Notes: generated by a model not told the origin, from the letters alone. A stretch of 64,000 nt of DNA from Rhineura floridana (GCF_030035675.1 NC_084480.1:13535263-13599262); one strand, 5' to 3'. Shown: positions 1 through 12,027, counted from the stretch's first letter. Made by a program: numbers and translations.

Positions 1-231
1 ACCCAGACGCCTGGTAAAAGTTCACAGCAGGAGCTGCTTAGGTAGTAATGGAATGAAGGTTCACCCATTGAACTTCTGCCTCCCTTTCAGCTGCTAAAAG
101 CACAGCGATGCTTAAAGGAAGGGGGAGTGAAGCAAATACGATCTCCTCAAAGGTTATATTGCAAATGGCAAATGTAAGCAGTTTTCAAAACTGAACTCCT
201 TGCCATCTTGCAGTTTCCCACAAAAAAATTG

Positions 232-328
232 CTTAAGACTGCAATCCAATACACTTACCTGGGAGTAAGTCCCATTGAACCCAATGGAGCTTACTTCTGA
301 GTAGGCATGTATTGGACTGCAGCCTAAG
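232..328. repeat. Palindromic MITE, family B copy
   Basis: A near-palindrome: the left arm reads GCAATCCAATACACTTACCT and the right arm carries the complementary AAGTC...TGCAGCCTAAG end, around a CCCATTGAACCCAATGG core. The same arms recur at 1051, 49110 and 61715. It is a small non-autonomous fold-back repeat. No coding sequence. I did not find a clear target duplication, so the superfamily is open. Confidence 0.6.
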
Positions 329-1050
329 TCATATACTTGCAAATAAGAGATTGCTTCTCATAAACGAAACTATAACATTTATTTTTGAAAATGTATGTAT
401 ACTAGTTAAAAATGCTAATGAGTAAATGATATATGAATGCCTTAAATAAATAAAAACAAATTAAAAAGTACAACAGTCCAATATCTATATTCGCACAAGG
501 AATAATTATTTGCAGTAGAGGCAACCCCCTTAAGAAGTCCTCATTACTGTAATATGAAGAAACAAGGAAGGGGAAGAGAATGCAAGATTAAACACATCAA
601 AGTTTCGTTGAGCCCATATGCCTCTGCCATTATTGGTTATCTTCAGTACTCATTTTTTGATGAAGTGCTGATACTCATACATCGATAAAAGTTCTGCGTG
701 GTGCCAGCGCACAATGGCTGCAGCAAAAAAAGAGGTAGTGGTACTCCGTTCCATTGAGTACAGTGACACAAAAAAAGCTTTATCTTCATACTAAGGCTAC
801 ACATCTTTGTTTTTATGCTGTTGCATGCTAGTCATTATGACTTGTTCCAGTGCAATCTTAAGCATGTTCATTAATTCTGTTCATGGGACCTATAGCTCCC
901 ATGTGTGTAAAGCTGGAGTGGGATTATCTCAGCTTTTTTCAAAACTGCAGCAGCTTTTGGCTCCAGCTCCACCCACTACCAGCATGCAACCCTGAAAGAT
1001 TACCCCTGCAGCCCTTGACGGAAAAGTTTCCATCTCTATCAGATTGCTTA
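329..1050. other. No gene recognised
   Basis: AT-rich sequence without a conserved exon or a repeat I can classify. Short open frames between 807 and 1083 overlap each other and have no recognisable domain. Confidence 0.5.
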
Positions 1051-1137
1051 CTTAGACTGCAGTCCATGTCTACTCAGAAGTAAGCTCCATTGGGTTCAAT
1101 GAAACCCAATGTGTATATTGGATTGCAGCCTTAGTCC
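1051..1137. repeat. Palindromic MITE, family B copy
   Basis: Same family as the repeat at 232: GACTGCAGTCC at the left, GGATTGCAGCC at the right, and a TTGGGTTCAATGAAACCCAA hairpin core. Confidence 0.6.
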
Positions 1138-2529
1138 AATTTAATGTGATTTATGCAAGTTGTTTTGCAGCAGAAAGAGCTGCATAGTATCTAGTATCCT
1201 TCTTCCACAAGTGAGAATCGTTTCCAGTGCTGTCTTCCTTCAAATTTAGCCCACATCTCCAGTGTAGGAACCTGTCACTTTTATACAATACAATCTTTTT
1301 TCTTCCCAAGCAGTTCACATTACACACAAAAAAAACCCAATGCAGGAGGGATGTATGGGGAAGCCTATACACCATGCTTATAATACTGGAAAAATAAAAC
1401 CAATACTACAAAGGTGGACACTGGTTATAATCCCACCAAAGTTAAACTTTTACATCCCAACACTTTTATTCCCCATAGTTTCAGTGGCAGATACTTATAC
1501 GTGTTTTTAATGCTCCCACTGAAAGCATATTTTAAACTTTGGCTTGATTGTGGCGCTGAGTTTGCAGTTCTGAAAATAACTGAACATGTGGTAGAATAAT
1601 TTTTAATTAAGCTTATTGATTGCTATGCATTTACCATTGATAGCAGAACTATTATCATGCAGCTGTCCCAGTACCAACCAACGTTCTTTCGACACTGTTC
1701 AAAACCAGAAGAGGGTTACTTCCTATGGCAACCTTACTGAAGGCGCAAAAGGTGGTGGAATCTCATCATGCATACTGTAATAGAATATTTAGGTTTTAGG
1801 AAATGTATTTGCAACAGTAAAGGGATTGGATAGCTATTATATTAACTAGCAATTGTGGCAATTCAGGTTTAAGGTCAGCGGGATAAGGTAAGCCAAGACA
1901 GCTCTTCCGAAAGGAAATAATTTCAAAAGTAATCTCAAACAGAAAATGGGTTTTTAAAAGCTTAAAAGTATTGGCTTAAATTCATTAGCAGTTTGTAGAA
2001 AGCATAGATTAAGGTTCCTAACCATAGATGTAAAACAAATATGGGTTAAAAAAGAAACGTCCTTAATTTCTAGCACCTCGAACCTGAAGCAATTAAGGTT
2101 TACCCTTTTTCATGTTTTCATTTGCAGTCAACTTTGCACTATGCCAACAGCTACTTTTCTGTTGTATCTTATAAAATAGTATGTATAACTGAGGTGGTTG
2201 AAAATCTTATAGCAACAGAAGTTGGTATAGTAAGATACCACATTTATCTTGTAGTATACCAGACAGGACCAAAACTCTTTGAATCCTTCAAAGGAGAGAA
2301 GTTCTATATTTGAGGGTAAATGGTGGCTGTTGGGATGAAATAATTATATGGAAAAGCTACAACAGAACAATACCTTGCTATTAACAGCTTATCTCCAATT
2401 CACTTAACAAAGTCTTTTTTTTTTTAGTAAACATGTAGCAGAGTGTGCACTCAGATGATGAACAGGGGAAATTATTTCATTTTGCTCATCAGATTTCCCT
2501 TGGTTGTCAAAACCCCATTCTCCATATTT
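1138..2529. other. No gene recognised
   Basis: AT-rich sequence with short, unrelated open frames on both strands. In human, HDHD2 lies downstream of IER3IP1, but I could not find an HDHD2 exon here. Confidence 0.5.
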
Positions 2530-3010
2530 AGAGCACAATCCAACTCACCCTTCTGCTGGGCTGGGGCAAGGTGGATGCTGTGGATCCCCAGCAGCATTGG
2601 GACGCTCCCGACTATGCTGGAGCAGCTCTCCGCTGTGGCAATGTGGCTCTGCTGGGGACAGCCAGCTCAGTGGATGGAAGGCTGGCAGAAGGCCCCAAAA
2701 CAGGGCATTCTGGAGATGTAGCCACAGGGGGGATTTACACAAGATCCTTCTCGCATGCAGACCCGTCCCCTGACTCTTGAACCCCCTTCAAACTCTGCTG
2801 GCCAAAAGGCCGGCAGAGTAAAACCATTTTATTTTCTGTTCAGGCCTATGGGGAACACTTACTTTCCAGGAGGCCAGTTCACCGGAGCTGGTGCTTTCTA
2901 CCTGGCTTGTGCGCATGGCTCCCAACAGAGCCAACATTCAGATGGGCTGACGGCTCCCAAGGAGCTTTCCACCATCTCCTCCTCCTCCTCCTCCACCAAC
3001 TGCTCAGCGG
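2530..3010. repeat. GC-rich unclassified block, probably a repeat
   Basis: A sharp rise in GC content in AT-rich surroundings. It holds inverted segments (CTCTGCTGGCC...GGCCGGCAGAG near 2797-2818) and a short (CTC)n run near 2973. Several overlapping open frames on both strands are a by-product of high GC. The composition looks like a DNA-transposon remnant, but no terminal repeats were identified. Confidence 0.3.
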
Positions 3011-3880
3011 TAGGATTGCTCTATTAAAAGGACTTCATTATAATCCAGGTTTCTCTGGGATTATCTTCCATGTAAAGGAAACAACACCCCAATATCTGAA
3101 TCAGAGATACAGTGTATTTCACTGGGCACAACCCTAAAGTCTGAATTTTAAGTAAAATCTGCTTCTATCAGATTTTAATCCCAAACACATACTGAATCAA
3201 TTCTACATGATTTCTTTTTCTACACACGCACACAAAAAGGAAGTGCAGCCACATTTGTTTTGTAATATTATTTCCCCCAATATTTAAAAATGCATTCACC
3301 AAAACAGATATGTTTAGACATAGCATCCACACTTCTTTTCGTACACGCTGCTACTTTACAAATATTTCACACTTACAAATCTCGGGAAAGAAAAAATCCA
3401 ATGTAAAACATACTAATGAACTCCATTTGCTGAACAAAATTTTAGGAGTCATGTTTCCATCTCACCTAATTCTTCTAGGTTTTGCTACATACCATTTACA
3501 GCATGTCATCAAATTTCAAACTTACACTTAAAATGCTACTGTTGTGTAAAGATGTCAATCAGATACTGCTGCTCAACTATCACGTGTGTCAGTATCAACA
3601 TTCAATTTCAGTGACGTTCACTTTATAGTCCATGGGCCAGATTTTACTTTTAAAAAACACACACACCTCAACCGTATTGTTTGGAAATTCAGCCCTGTGC
3701 AACAAAGAATTTAAGAAACAGCATATTTAAGCCTTTACTACAATATGTTACAATGCATACTGTAAACATTTGATACTATGAAGTGGAAAAAATGTGTTTC
3801 AGGTTCAGCAGATATACAGCACTTTTGCAATGATCTGATTCTCTGTTGCAATAAAATGAAGTGAATATTAAGGAATACAA
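3011..3880. other. Sequence downstream of IER3IP1
   Basis: AT-rich flank beyond the IER3IP1 poly(A) signal, with a short (CA)n run near 3657. No exon was recognised. Confidence 0.45.
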
Positions 3881-3897
3881 TAAATAGAAATGGTATC

Positions 3898-3903
3898 TTT
3901 ATT
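3898..3903 (-). other. Poly(A) signal of IER3IP1
   Basis: AATAAA on the minus strand, about 110 bases past the IER3IP1 stop codon. It is the first canonical hexamer downstream of the stop, so the mRNA probably ends near 3875-3885. Confidence 0.6.
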
Positions 3904-4013
3904 GAAACAAGCGTGTGGCTTCAAAAACTAAGCCAGATTGAATCCCAATGAATAAACTGGTCCACAGTCTATCTGTTCTAGATACTGTACAGGTTGCTCT
4001 GAAGACACCATCT

Positions 4014-4069
4014 TCACCCAAACAATAAAAGCAACACAATTGTCACGGTGTTCACTCCAATTAATGGCA
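4014..4069 (-). CDS. IER3IP1: IER3IP1 exon 3 (coding part)
   Basis: The acceptor CTTTGCAG precedes TGCCATTAATTGG. The exon encodes (V)PLIGVNTVTIVLLLLFG and then TGA at 4016-4014. The 3' UTR continues to about 3880. Confidence 0.95.
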
Positions 4070-7000
4070 CTGCAAAGAAAAATAAGAAGAGCATTATAGC
4101 TTCTCTACATATGACAAACATGATACTGCATTAAACTGAGAAGAATCTTCAGGAACAAGGAAAGTCAACATCCCTCACAATTTCTTTTGGGGTTCTCATG
4201 CATTTTCTGAATGCAAGTAAACAGGACAACAATTTCAGTACAGTAGGGCCCCGCTTCTCTGCGCCCTGCTTTTCGGTGCTCCATTAATACGGTGCCAGCG
4301 GGGAGATCAGCTGAAGGGGGGGCTCGAGCTGCCTGCACTCCAGCTGATCTTCCCGGAGGAGAGGAAGATCAGCTGTAGAGTGCTACAGCTGATCTCCTCC
4401 TCTTCTGGCACGATCAAACTCCCGCTGATCTTGCTGGAGGAGGGGAAGATCAGCTGTAGATCTTCTCCTCCTCCTGGGGCGATTAGACTCCCGCACTCCA
4501 GCTGATCGCACCGGAGAAGATTAGCTGTAGCACGCTACAGCTGATCTTCTCCTCCTCCGGTGCAATCAGCGGGTTAGGTTCCAGACCCCCGCGCTACAGC
4601 TGATCCGCTTTTCAGTGGTTTTCACTATTCGGCGGGGGTCTGGAACCTAACCTGCCGTATGAGTGGGGCCCTACTGTAACAGAAAATTTTAAGTTATTTC
4701 ACATTTTAAACCCTTTTTAATCCCCCCCGATTCAATCATAATTTGTCACTCTGGTAACAGCACACACACCCCAAGTATGCCACATACACCATGACACACA
4801 CAGCCTGCACATATCTGGAATGTATAACCCTGTCAGTAAAAACACCCCACATTCCTTAAATGCAATCAACAAAAGGAGAAGGTTATCTGGAATGCAAAGT
4901 GGCCTGGATAGGGACAGCTTGGCCACAGTGGTCCATGCATTTGTATTAAGACAGGATGACTGTAATGTGCTCTAAGTGAGGCTGCCATTGAAGTTGAACT
5001 GGAAACTGCAGCTGGTGAAAAATGAGGGAGCTAGAGTATCCTACCATCAGCATATTGCACTGGCTATCAATATGTTACTAGGCCCAGTTCAAGGTTTTGT
5101 TTTTAGTTTATAAAGCCCTAAACAACTTTGCACCAAGTTACCCAAGGAACCACCTTATTCCTTATAGGCCTGTCCAGTCACTGCAGTCATCTGGGGAGGC
5201 CCTCCTAGTGGTGCTGCTGAAGTCTGCTTCATGATTTCTCAGAGCAGGGTATTCACTGCAGTGGCACAACAGTATTTTATGATTTGACTCTGTAAACCAC
5301 TTGTGTGTGTTTTAAAAATGAATAAATACTTTTTAAAAAAAGATGCGGACATGAAGTAGGGGGAGCATCTAGAGACACTCACATTCTTCAGAGAAATGAA
5401 GAGCACTGAGGTGATTGAGTTAGGGGAGTCAGGATAAGAGAGAAGCAACAGCGCTCATAAGATTGACAGGACACAGAAACAGCAGAGAGTACAGGAGGCA
5501 AAGTTTAAGCACTGGTCCACATATTGGTAGTACCACCAAAAATTTTTCATCTGGTTATCAGGCCACCACTGAGCAGGATAAGATGCAAGAGTCCTTATTC
5601 TGGTCGATGCAATTATCGTATGTCATGGTGTTGCAACTGTATAACCACACACTCAGGAAGACGCATGGATTCAGCAACTCAGGACAGTTTAACTTAAACT
5701 GCAATGTTGTTATGTTGTACGTCGCCCAGAGTGGCTGGATAACCAGCAAGATGGGCGACTAATAAATTTAATAAATAAAATTTAATAAATAACAGCCACA
5801 GTAATACCAAGTATCTGGGATACAGAAGGCATTAAAAGAAAAACACTAACAATGTTACTGAAAATATTATTTCATCCACCTTACCTCTCATAACTGTTCG
5901 TACAGATCGGATAAGGTTCATTAACTGTCCTTTAATTCCTGGCTCTTCTCCAAATCCTCCAATTCCCTGGTCTGTTCCCCAGCCAACTGTATAATTCAAA
6001 AGTTTTATTTTTATTACTTATAAACACATAATGTAAATTATGGGTCATATTAATGAGCATTTTATCTTAGAAATAGGAAAGTACTTTAAGCCCAGATACT
6101 GCAATAAAAACAGTATTTGTTTAAATACCAGGTGATCCGAAACTGTAATTCAAACTAGATACATCAAATACTTTTATGAGAAAGAGAATAACCAGAGACT
6201 AGATGTTTTTTGGCAAACTAAGACTATGTATCAGGAATGAGGAACCTGCGGCTCTCCCAATGTTGCTGAACTACAACTTCCATCATCCATGCTGGCTAGA
6301 GATGAGGAGAATTGGAATCTATCATAATCTGAAAGGTCACAGATTCCCTAGCCTTGCAGTATATTATTACATGATGTAATTATTTGAACATATCACAAGA
6401 GAAAGAAAGAACAGGCTAACAGTTTCAGTTTTCTATGGAAATCTATCAGTCAACCTCACAAAAACCTTAACAATATAACTACAGTTATGTGTAGGAGCAA
6501 CAATCCTATCAAAATCTAGAAAGCAAAACCTTCAAAGCAATGAAACTTGGTGTATTGCCCACCAACTGCTTGCACCAGAGCATGTGTGGGGAACCTTTGG
6601 CCCTCCAGATGATGTTACAACTCCCATAATCTCTGACCATTGGCCATGCCTGCTGGGACTGATGGGGGTTATAGTTCACTGGGAAAGTCAATGGCTTCTC
6701 ACACCTGCACCAGAGTTTGCCTGGTATTAAGTCCTATCTTTGAGCAGACCTATTCAAATAAGTGAGCACAAGTTAGTCTTGTCTATTAACTTTAGTGGGT
6801 CTACTTTGAGTAGGATTAGCAATGAATACCACCCTTTATTCCAAAACCTCTGCCTACTACTTCACTGTCAACATTAATGGGATTACAAGAACCACTTATC
6901 TAGATCAGATTTAATCTGAACAATCAGAAGCCCAGATGAAGATTTAACACTAGAATGTGCAAACTGGCAAGTAATGCAAGCAATTGTAAGGAAAAAAATT

Positions 7001-10000
7001 GTTCAGGACTTGTAAGTAAAAGTTAATAAAACTGTAATTAAAATATATGTGCATCAATCTGTAGCATTCCACCTCAGACACCTTTTCTCCAAACGTTTTA
7101 GTTTGGCTAACTTGGTATTGATGGTATTTCGTTCTCTCTCTCTTTTTTAATCACTATCAGTACTTTTCTTTAGTTTTTACATTAATTTTTGGGACTGGGA
7201 GGCTAGAGCCTGGCCTCTCTTATGGTGGACCTTTTCCTCTCTCCCTTCAAGCTACTCTTACATAGGTATCTTGCCAACAACTGGGAAAAAAATTATCATC
7301 CTGCCTTGCTGGAGTATAAAAAAGTAACAAGGACATGAGGCAGAAACTGCAGAAGAACTGCTGTGGATGCCAAAGGCTCACAAGAAAAATCTGAGAATTT
7401 GGATAAGTTAGTTTTAACCAATTCTCACGGAAGGAAGTGGACTACAGTTGGGTTCAGTTGTCATTTTGCTAGAACAAATCTATATAGTTTTGAATTTCCA
7501 TAAATATGCCAAATGATATAATTTTATATTCAGTTATAAATTAAATTTTTATGTTGTTAAAAAGCAATAAAATCCATTTTGGTTTAATACAGATGCAGGT
7601 ATTGCATATATTTCAATTTCCCCCCACAACATAAATAATTCCAGAAATGTTAGATCTGTAAGTCCAGCACAACACTATGGAGACTGCAGCTGCCCTTTAC
7701 AGAGCCAGCATTGCTTTACGGCTGGAAAAGAAATAAGGCAGACGTTTAATCTTTCTTGTGTCATATATACAAATATATTCATAACCCACATCAACTCAAA
7801 AGAGCCTTCATGTTGCAGTGTAGAGTGTTGGACTAGGACTGGGAGACCTGGGTTCAAATCCTCACACAGCTTACCAAGTGATCTTGGGCCTGTCACACTT
7901 TCTTAGCCTAACCACATAGCGCTGTTGTGAAGATAAAAAGGGGGTCTGAGGAGAATCCTGGATAAAGGGCGAGTATATACAGTAACTACAATGAATAAAT
8001 ATAAGAGTAGTTGGTATGCTGTGGTATCATAATCATTTGTGGATTAAACTCCTCACTGGACCACAAGAACACTTTCTAAGGGTTGTGTGGAAATGTCACA
8101 TTTTGATTATTCTTTTATTTCCCCTGACTGCAACTATGACAGAATGATTAAAAATCCATTTAAGGGGTAATTAAAAATGAAGCAAAGGCAACATTCACCC
8201 CAGACAGAATGAGCTGGCTAACAATGATTGCAAGCGTAAGGTATGTGCTAGAGATCCTCAATTTGTATTGTAGATTGGCTATATCTCCTCCAAGGAGGCA
8301 AGCTACGATTAATCAACCTCAGCTCATTCTCTGTGATGGGGGGAGGGAGGGAGGAGGCAAGAGATAATGCAGGGGGGTTATAAGAGTTACTAAGATAATA
8401 TGAAATCTTTTGAGCAGTTAGGAAAACACACTACAGAAATACTGAAGGAATGGTCAATTCATACTGCTTGCTCATAGGTGCAGCTCCCCAAGTTACATCT
8501 CTTAAGTCCAACATAACACTACAGAGGCTGCAGGCGCATTGTTTCTCCCCTACTTTAAAAACACTATATTAGAAGCTCAACTGGGGTGCATACCGCAGAT
8601 CAGAAAAGGTACCGCCAGGGCCAAGAAGATGCCAGCATGGTTAACAAGCAAAGTCAAGAAACTCTTAGAGGCAAAAAGTCTTCCTTCAGAAAATGGAAGT
8701 CTTGTCCGAATTAAGAAAATAAAAAGGAACACAAACTCTGGCAAAAGAAATGCAAGAAGACAATAAGGGATGCTAAAAAAGAATTTGAGGAGTGCATTGC
8801 TAAGAACATAAAAACCAACAACAAAAAATTCTATAAATACATTCAAAGCAGGAGACCATCTAGGGAGGCGATTGGACCCTTGGATGATAAAGGAGTCAAA
8901 GGTGTACTAAAGAACGATAAGGAGATTGCAGAGAAGCTAAATGAATTTTTTGCATCTGTCTTCACAGTGGAAGATATAGGGCAGATCCCTGAACCTGAAC
9001 TAACATTTGCAGGAAGGGATTCTGAGGAACTGAGACAAATAGTGGTAACGAGAGAGGAAGTTCTAGGCTTAATAGACAATATAAAAATGGACAAATCACC
9101 GGGCCCAGATGGCATCCACCCGAGAGTTCTCAAAGAATTCAAATGTGAAATTGCTGATCTGCTAACTAAAATATGTAACTTGTCCCTCGGGTCCTCTTCC
9201 GTGCCTGAGGGCTGGAAAGTGGCAAATGTAACACCAATCTTCAAAAAGGGATCCAGGGGGAATCCCGGAAATTACAGGCCAGTTAGCTTAACTTCTGTCC
9301 CTGGAAAACTGGTAGAAAGTAGTATTAAAGCTAGATTAACTAAACACATAGAAGAACAAGCCTTGCTGAAGCACAGCCAGCATGGCTTCTGCAAGGGAAA
9401 GTCCTGTCTCAGTAACCTATTAGAATTCCTTGAGAGTGTCAACAAGCATATAGATAGAGGTGATCCAGTGGACATAGTGTACTTAGACTTTCAAAGAGCT
9501 TTTGACAAGGTACCTCACCAAAGACTTCTGAGGAAGCTTTAGCAGTCATGGAATAAAAGGAGAAGTCCTCTTGTGGATAAGGAATTGGTTAAGAAGCAGA
9601 AAGCAGAGAGTAGGAATAAATGGACAGTTCTCCCAATGGAGGGCTGTAGAAAGAAGAGTCCCTCAAGGCTCGGTATTAGGACCTGTACTTTTCAACTTGT
9701 TCATTAATGACCTAGAATTAGGAGTGAGCGAAGTGGCCAAGTTTGCTGACGATACTAAATTGTTCAGGGTTGTTAAAACAAAAAGGGATTGCGAAGAGCT
9801 CCAAAAAGACCTCTCCAAACTGAGTGAATGGGCGGGAAAATGGAAATGCAATTCAATATAAACAAGTGTAAAATTATGCATATTCGAGCAAAAAAATCTT
9901 AATTTCACATATATGCTCATGGGGTCTGAACTGGCGGTGACCGACCAGGAGAGAGACCTCGGGGTTGTAGTGGACAGCACGATGAAAATGTCGACCCAGT

Positions 10001-12027
10001 GTGCGGCAGCTGTGAAAAAGGCAAATTCCATGCTAGCGATAATTAGGAAAGGTATTGAAAATAAAACAGCCGACATCATTTGGAATACTGTGTACAGTTC
10101 TGGTCGCCTCATCTCAAAAAGGATATTATAGAGTTGGAAAAGGTTCAGAGGAGGGCAACCAGAATGATCAAGGGGATGGAGCGACTCCCTTACGAGGAAA
10201 GGTTGCAGCATTTGGGGCTTTTTAGTTTAGAGAAAAGGCGGGTCAGAGGACACATGACAGAAGTGTATAAAATTATGCATGGCATTGAGAAAGTGGATAG
10301 AGAAAAGTTTTTCTCCCTCCCTCATAATACTAGAACTCGTGGACATTCAAAGAAGCTGAATGTTGGAAGATTCAGGACAGACAAAAGGAAGTACTTCTTT
10401 ACTCAGCGCATAGTTAAACTATGGAATTTGCTCCCACAAGATGCAGTAATGGCCACCAGCTTGGATGGCTTTAAAAGAAGATTAGACAAATTCATGGAGG
10501 ACAGAGCTATCAATGGCTACTAGCCATGATGGCTGTGCTCTGCCACCCTAGTCAGAGGCAGCATGCTTCTGAAAACCAGTTGCCGGAAGCCTCAGGAGGG
10601 GAGAGTGTTCTTGCACTCGGGTCCTTCTTGCGGGCTTCCCCCCGGCACCTGGTTGGCCACTGTGAGAACAGGATGCTGGACTAGATGGGCCACTGGCCTG
10701 ATCCAGCAGGCTCTTCTTATGTTCTTATGTACTTTACAGACGGTGAGGTATATCTGTCTCTATCACTATTGCCTTCTAGGAGGAACTTGAAAACATTCCT
10801 ATTGACCCAGACATTTGATGGCTGAAGGAGACTGTTCCTAGCAACCCATGGATCACTGCATGAAAAAAAGTTTTAACTGCTTTTGGAACGCTTTTATTTT
10901 TGTTGTTATTAAATTATTTTAGTGGTGTGTTTGCCGCCCTGGGTTCCTTCGGGAAGAAGGACAGAATTCAATAAATAATAGCAATTGTACGATGCAATGC
11001 ACTCAGCCACTTACAGGAGACCTGTGAGCATCTCCCCATTCAACCCTTCCCCTCAGCTTCAGACAAGTTATTTGGTCTTCTAGCTGTGGCCACTGAAGGA
11101 TGCGAAAGACACTGAAGGGCATAAAGTGCATCCATATTTATATTTATGGTGGTGGATGTTAACAGAGGCTTACTACTTATAAGTTATATACTCTGTAACA
11201 TATGCATATTTATATACAACACACTAGTATAATATTTAATGCATTTGTGCATATATGCAACCTACATATAGCCACCCTGGGCTCCTACTGGGAGGAAGGA
11301 TGGGGTAATTATTTCTAATAATAATAATAATAATATAGCATGCTTTGTTACAGCAACCGTTTTGTTATGAAAAAGACATTTTCAGAGGAACAGTGTAAGA
11401 GCTTTTACACCGTCCCATTTTTAGATGCATATTCACACGGCATTTTTAAAGAGAAATGTTGCAGAACATCCGTCAACCAACCAAGCAGAGCCAGGAACAA
11501 AATTAGCTTCAACGGGGGTGGGTGGGATGTAGATAGGGCTGCTGACAACCCACGTTCATTTGATCTCTCCTCTTTCCCACCTCCACTTTATCGTAGCAAT
11601 TTCTATATCGCTCCCTCTGCATGTTTCTAGCCTTGATTATTATTATTTTTCTCTCTTATCCTTTTTTCCCCCTTTTGGTTGGGGTTTGCGGGCAAGTTTC
11701 TCGTTCTCTTAACTTGCGTGAATAATGCTAATTATTGCCGTCGTTAGGCATTAAATCGCAAAAAGAGCGATAACGTCTTGGCTACCTGACGTGGTCACGG
11801 AAGCCTCTCCCTCGGCCTGGGCCCTCTACCCCCCTCCCAACAGCCTGAGGAAGGGGCAAGGCGAGGCTCCCAACCCAGCCTAAGCGGGTACCCGACGACA
11901 GTTGGGACCCCTCACTCCTTTGATTGAGTGACTTACTCCTGCGGAGGAAGCGCTCCTCGTGCAGCACAGCGATGGCGTTGACAAACAGCAGCGCGGCCTG
12001 CAGTAGCGAGTACAGCGTGAACGCCAT
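4014..12027 (-). CDS. IER3IP1: IER3IP1, immediate early response 3-interacting protein 1
   Basis: Small ER membrane protein, the metazoan relative of yeast Yos1, which works with the Yip1/Yif1 complex in ER-to-Golgi transport. Loss in humans causes microcephaly with epilepsy and neonatal diabetes. The coding exons are 12027-11937, 5986-5885 and 4069-4014. They join in phase (1 then 1) to 82 residues, exactly the human length. Residues 1-22 form the N-terminal hydrophobic segment (MAFTLYSLLQAALLFVNAIA), the middle carries IGWGTDQGIGGFGEEPGIK, and residues 66-82 form the C-terminal membrane segment ending LLLLFG. V21 and L78, the sites of the human disease changes V21G and L78P, are unchanged. 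From memory, differences from human include F15 for Cys, RR for KN at 29-30, and a few in the last helix. The ATG has a purine at -3 and G at +4. Intron 1 is about 6 kb and full of LINEs and MITEs; intron 2 is about 1.8 kb. Confidence 0.96.
4241..4676. mobile_element. Tigger/pogo-like MITE with an expanded core
   Basis: Terminal inverted repeats CAGTAGGGCCCC and GGGGCCCTACTG are flanked by TA on both sides (4239-4240 and 4677-4678), the target duplication of Tc1/mariner-pogo elements. The outer parts match the copies at 23449 and 51690. The core differs: GATCAGCTGTAG and its complement CTACAGCTGATC recur several times between about 4300 and 4610 with CTCCTCCTC spacers, giving a longer element (436 bp against about 227). 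It lies in intron 2 of IER3IP1. Confidence 0.8.
4985..5340 (+). mobile_element. Degraded L2-clade LINE, 3' part
   Basis: The order of words (GGCCCAGTTCAAGGTTTTG, TTTATAAAGCCCTAAAC) matches the C-terminal codons of the L2 ORF2 seen intact at 13290 and 27290. The fragment ends in an AT-rich tail (AATGAATAAATAC). It is much more diverged than the other copies. Confidence 0.6.
5700..5790 (+). mobile_element. L2-clade LINE 3' terminus
   Basis: Contains the characteristic 3' stem-loop GTCGCCCAGAGTGGC...GATGGGCGAC followed by (TAAA/TTTAATAAAT) repeats. It is related to the terminus at 13692-13768. Confidence 0.7.
5885..5986 (-). CDS. IER3IP1: IER3IP1 exon 2
   Basis: 102 bases between the acceptor ATTATACAG and the donor GTAAGG. 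It encodes the conserved loop GWGTDQGIGGFGEEPGIKG followed by QLMNLIRSVRTVMR. It starts at phase 1 and ends at phase 1, matching exons 1 and 3. Confidence 0.95.
6236..6300. repeat. Palindromic MITE, family A (partial)
   Basis: Half-copy of the common palindrome: TGTTGCTGAACTACAACTTC then CATCATCCATGCTGGCTAG. The right arm is missing. Confidence 0.6.
6585..6685. repeat. Palindromic MITE, family A
   Basis: GGGGAACCTTTGGCCCTCCA arm, ACAACTCCCATAATC, loop TGACCATTGGCCATGCCTGC, and returning arm GATGGGGGTTATAGTTCA. Lies in IER3IP1 intron 1. Confidence 0.7.
6735..6835. repeat. Short palindromic repeat (AGTGGGTCTACT type)
   Basis: Arms TTTGAGCAGACCTATT and AGTGGGTCTACTTTGAGTAG recur near 31355-31395, 31905-31985 and 63475-63670. 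A small non-coding repeat related in style to family B. Confidence 0.45.
6840..7800. other. Intron sequence, nothing recognised
   Basis: AT-rich IER3IP1 intron 1 sequence without a clear repeat. A 45-base stretch near 7660 (AAGTCCAGCACAACACTATG) resembles one near 8504. Confidence 0.45.
7805..7990 (+). mobile_element. tRNA-derived SINE, head type F (partial)
   Basis: GTGTAGAGTGTTGGACTAGG and the B-box-like GGTTCAAATCC are followed by CTTGGGCCTGTCAC and a degraded tail. The same head is seen at 29643, 36468, 40858 (minus) and 62797 (minus). Confidence 0.7.
8558..10729 (+). mobile_element. CR1 LINE, 5'-truncated, with RT domain
   Basis: A 2.2-kb CR1 starting in the region between endonuclease and reverse transcriptase. 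The RT is readable in pieces: linker NEFFASVFTVED, KSPGPDGIHPRVLK, motif A LDFQRAFDKVPHQRLL, motif B VPQGSVLGPVLFNLFINDL and motif C FADD, then the C-terminal SPHLKKDIIELEKVQRRATR region ending near 10523. The frame shifts at least twice (about 9540-9570 and 9861-10080), so it is dead. The 3' UTR ends in the CR1 hallmark TCTTATGTTCTTATG. A TACTTTA repeat flanks the element at 8551-8557 and 10730-10736. It sits in an older L2-like remnant within IER3IP1 intron 1. Confidence 0.88.
10737..10985 (+). mobile_element. L2-clade LINE 3' end, split by CR1
   Basis: GAACTTGAAAACATTCCT, the 3' terminal motif GCCGCCCTGGGTTCCTTCGG and the tail AATTCAATAAATAATA are typical of L2 ends. The left part of the same remnant is probably the stretch just before the CR1 (to 8557). 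Confidence 0.65.
11262..11337 (+). mobile_element. L2-clade LINE 3' terminus with (AAT)n
   Basis: GCCACCCTGGGCTCCTACTG, then GGAGGAAGG and a (TAA)n tail. Confidence 0.65.
11338..11780. other. IER3IP1 intron 1, nothing recognised
   Basis: Unique-looking sequence between an L2 tail and the CpG-rich promoter region. No conserved open frame. Confidence 0.4.

Noticed and set aside
1-3880. Search for HDHD2, the human neighbour downstream of IER3IP1
   Set aside because: No exon-like match was seen; the gene may start beyond the window.
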